5,798 bases of DNA from Anaerolineales bacterium. Its GTDB lineage: Bacteria > Chloroflexota > Anaerolineae > Anaerolineales > Villigracilaceae. Of this stretch, positions 5,712-5,798 are shown in pieces (the first letter of the stretch is position 1; every line of letters starts with the position of its first letter). The stretch covers positions 1-5,798 of the forward strand of contig WGAD01000392.1 in assembly GCA_015489255.1 (NCBI GenBank), read 5' to 3'. The notes under the pieces were generated by a model. The model saw nothing but the letters and a program-made list of their open reading frames with translations, was not told the DNA's origin and searched no databases. Both the position numbers and the translations under genes were made by a program.

Positions 5712-5798
5712 TTGCTCACCCGTAAAACGCTCACCGCCGCCTGACGGGGCGGGCGGATGCGGGCGACGGCGGCCACGGGGTCTTCCTCGCTTTTGAAT
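5633..5798. repeat. 65-bp near-perfect inverted repeat spanning the gyrA 3' end and window edge
   Basis: The arm 5633-5697 is the reverse complement of 5734-5798 with a single mismatch (T5652 opposite G5779, a G-U wobble if transcribed). The arms are separated by a 36-nt loop, 5698-5733, that contains the gyrA stop codon (5709-5711). The right arm runs exactly to the last base of the window, so the repeat may be longer. Inside, GCTCACC occurs twice (5714-5720 and 5729-5735). The left arm codes for the last part of GyrA. Confidence 0.95.
5687..5798 (-). other. Minus-strand open frame repeating the GyrA C-terminus (possible convergent copy or artefact)
   Basis: On the minus strand, from 5797 down to a TGA at 5689-5687, the frame is open and starts with the same residues as GyrA from Phe797 ([19 protein letters not shown], with one Ser to Pro change). 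It then diverges through the loop. It has no start in the window. It could be the tail of a second, convergent gyrA-like gene, or simply the reverse reading of a fold-back artefact. It should not be taken as a gene without sequence beyond the edge. Confidence 0.3.

Overview
This window reads as a piece of a GC-rich bacterial chromosome or contig. The best guess is Chloroflexota (Anaerolineae-like), from the overall character of the GyrA protein, the GC-rich housekeeping genes and a tRNA without an encoded CCA end. No phylogeny could be run, so that placement is tentative. It carries housekeeping genes on both sides of a compositionally different, AT-richer restriction-modification island.

Layout. 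(1) Positions 1-919 hold two tandem, overlapping PlsC-type acyltransferase genes; the first is cut by the window edge. Their 3' parts share a block of about 146 bp at 95% identity, flanked by much less similar sequence. (2) Positions 938-1093 are a self-contained tRNA transcription unit: a near-consensus promoter, tRNA-Leu(CAG), and an intrinsic terminator. (3) Positions 1094-1443 have no convincing gene; the stretch ends in two TATAAT boxes that probably drive the next operon. (4) Positions 1444-3095 are a two-gene operon: a Dam-like (D12, alpha-class) adenine-N6 DNA methyltransferase overlapping by ATGA a winged-helix plus HNH zinc endonuclease. Together they look like a Type II restriction-modification system with the methyltransferase translated first. 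(5) Positions 3246-5711 are a complete gyrA (821 aa) with the GyrA box and six C-terminal blades, and a Met at the position of E. coli Ser83. (6) Positions 5633-5798 are a 65-bp inverted repeat (64/65 paired, 36-nt loop) made from the 3' end of gyrA and running into the window edge. It is either a convergent partial duplication, a very large hairpin, or a fold-back assembly artefact.

How it works together. The acyltransferases (phospholipid acylation), tRNA-Leu and gyrase are ordinary core functions. The inserted cassette between the tRNA terminator and gyrA is a probable horizontally acquired defence module: the methyltransferase would protect host adenines and the HNH nuclease would cut unmodified DNA. 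No integrase, transposase or control (C) protein is visible. The observations most worth checking are the terminal inverted repeat, the restriction-modification pair and its HNH enzyme, the GyrA Met81, and the gene-conversion-like patch in the acyltransferases.
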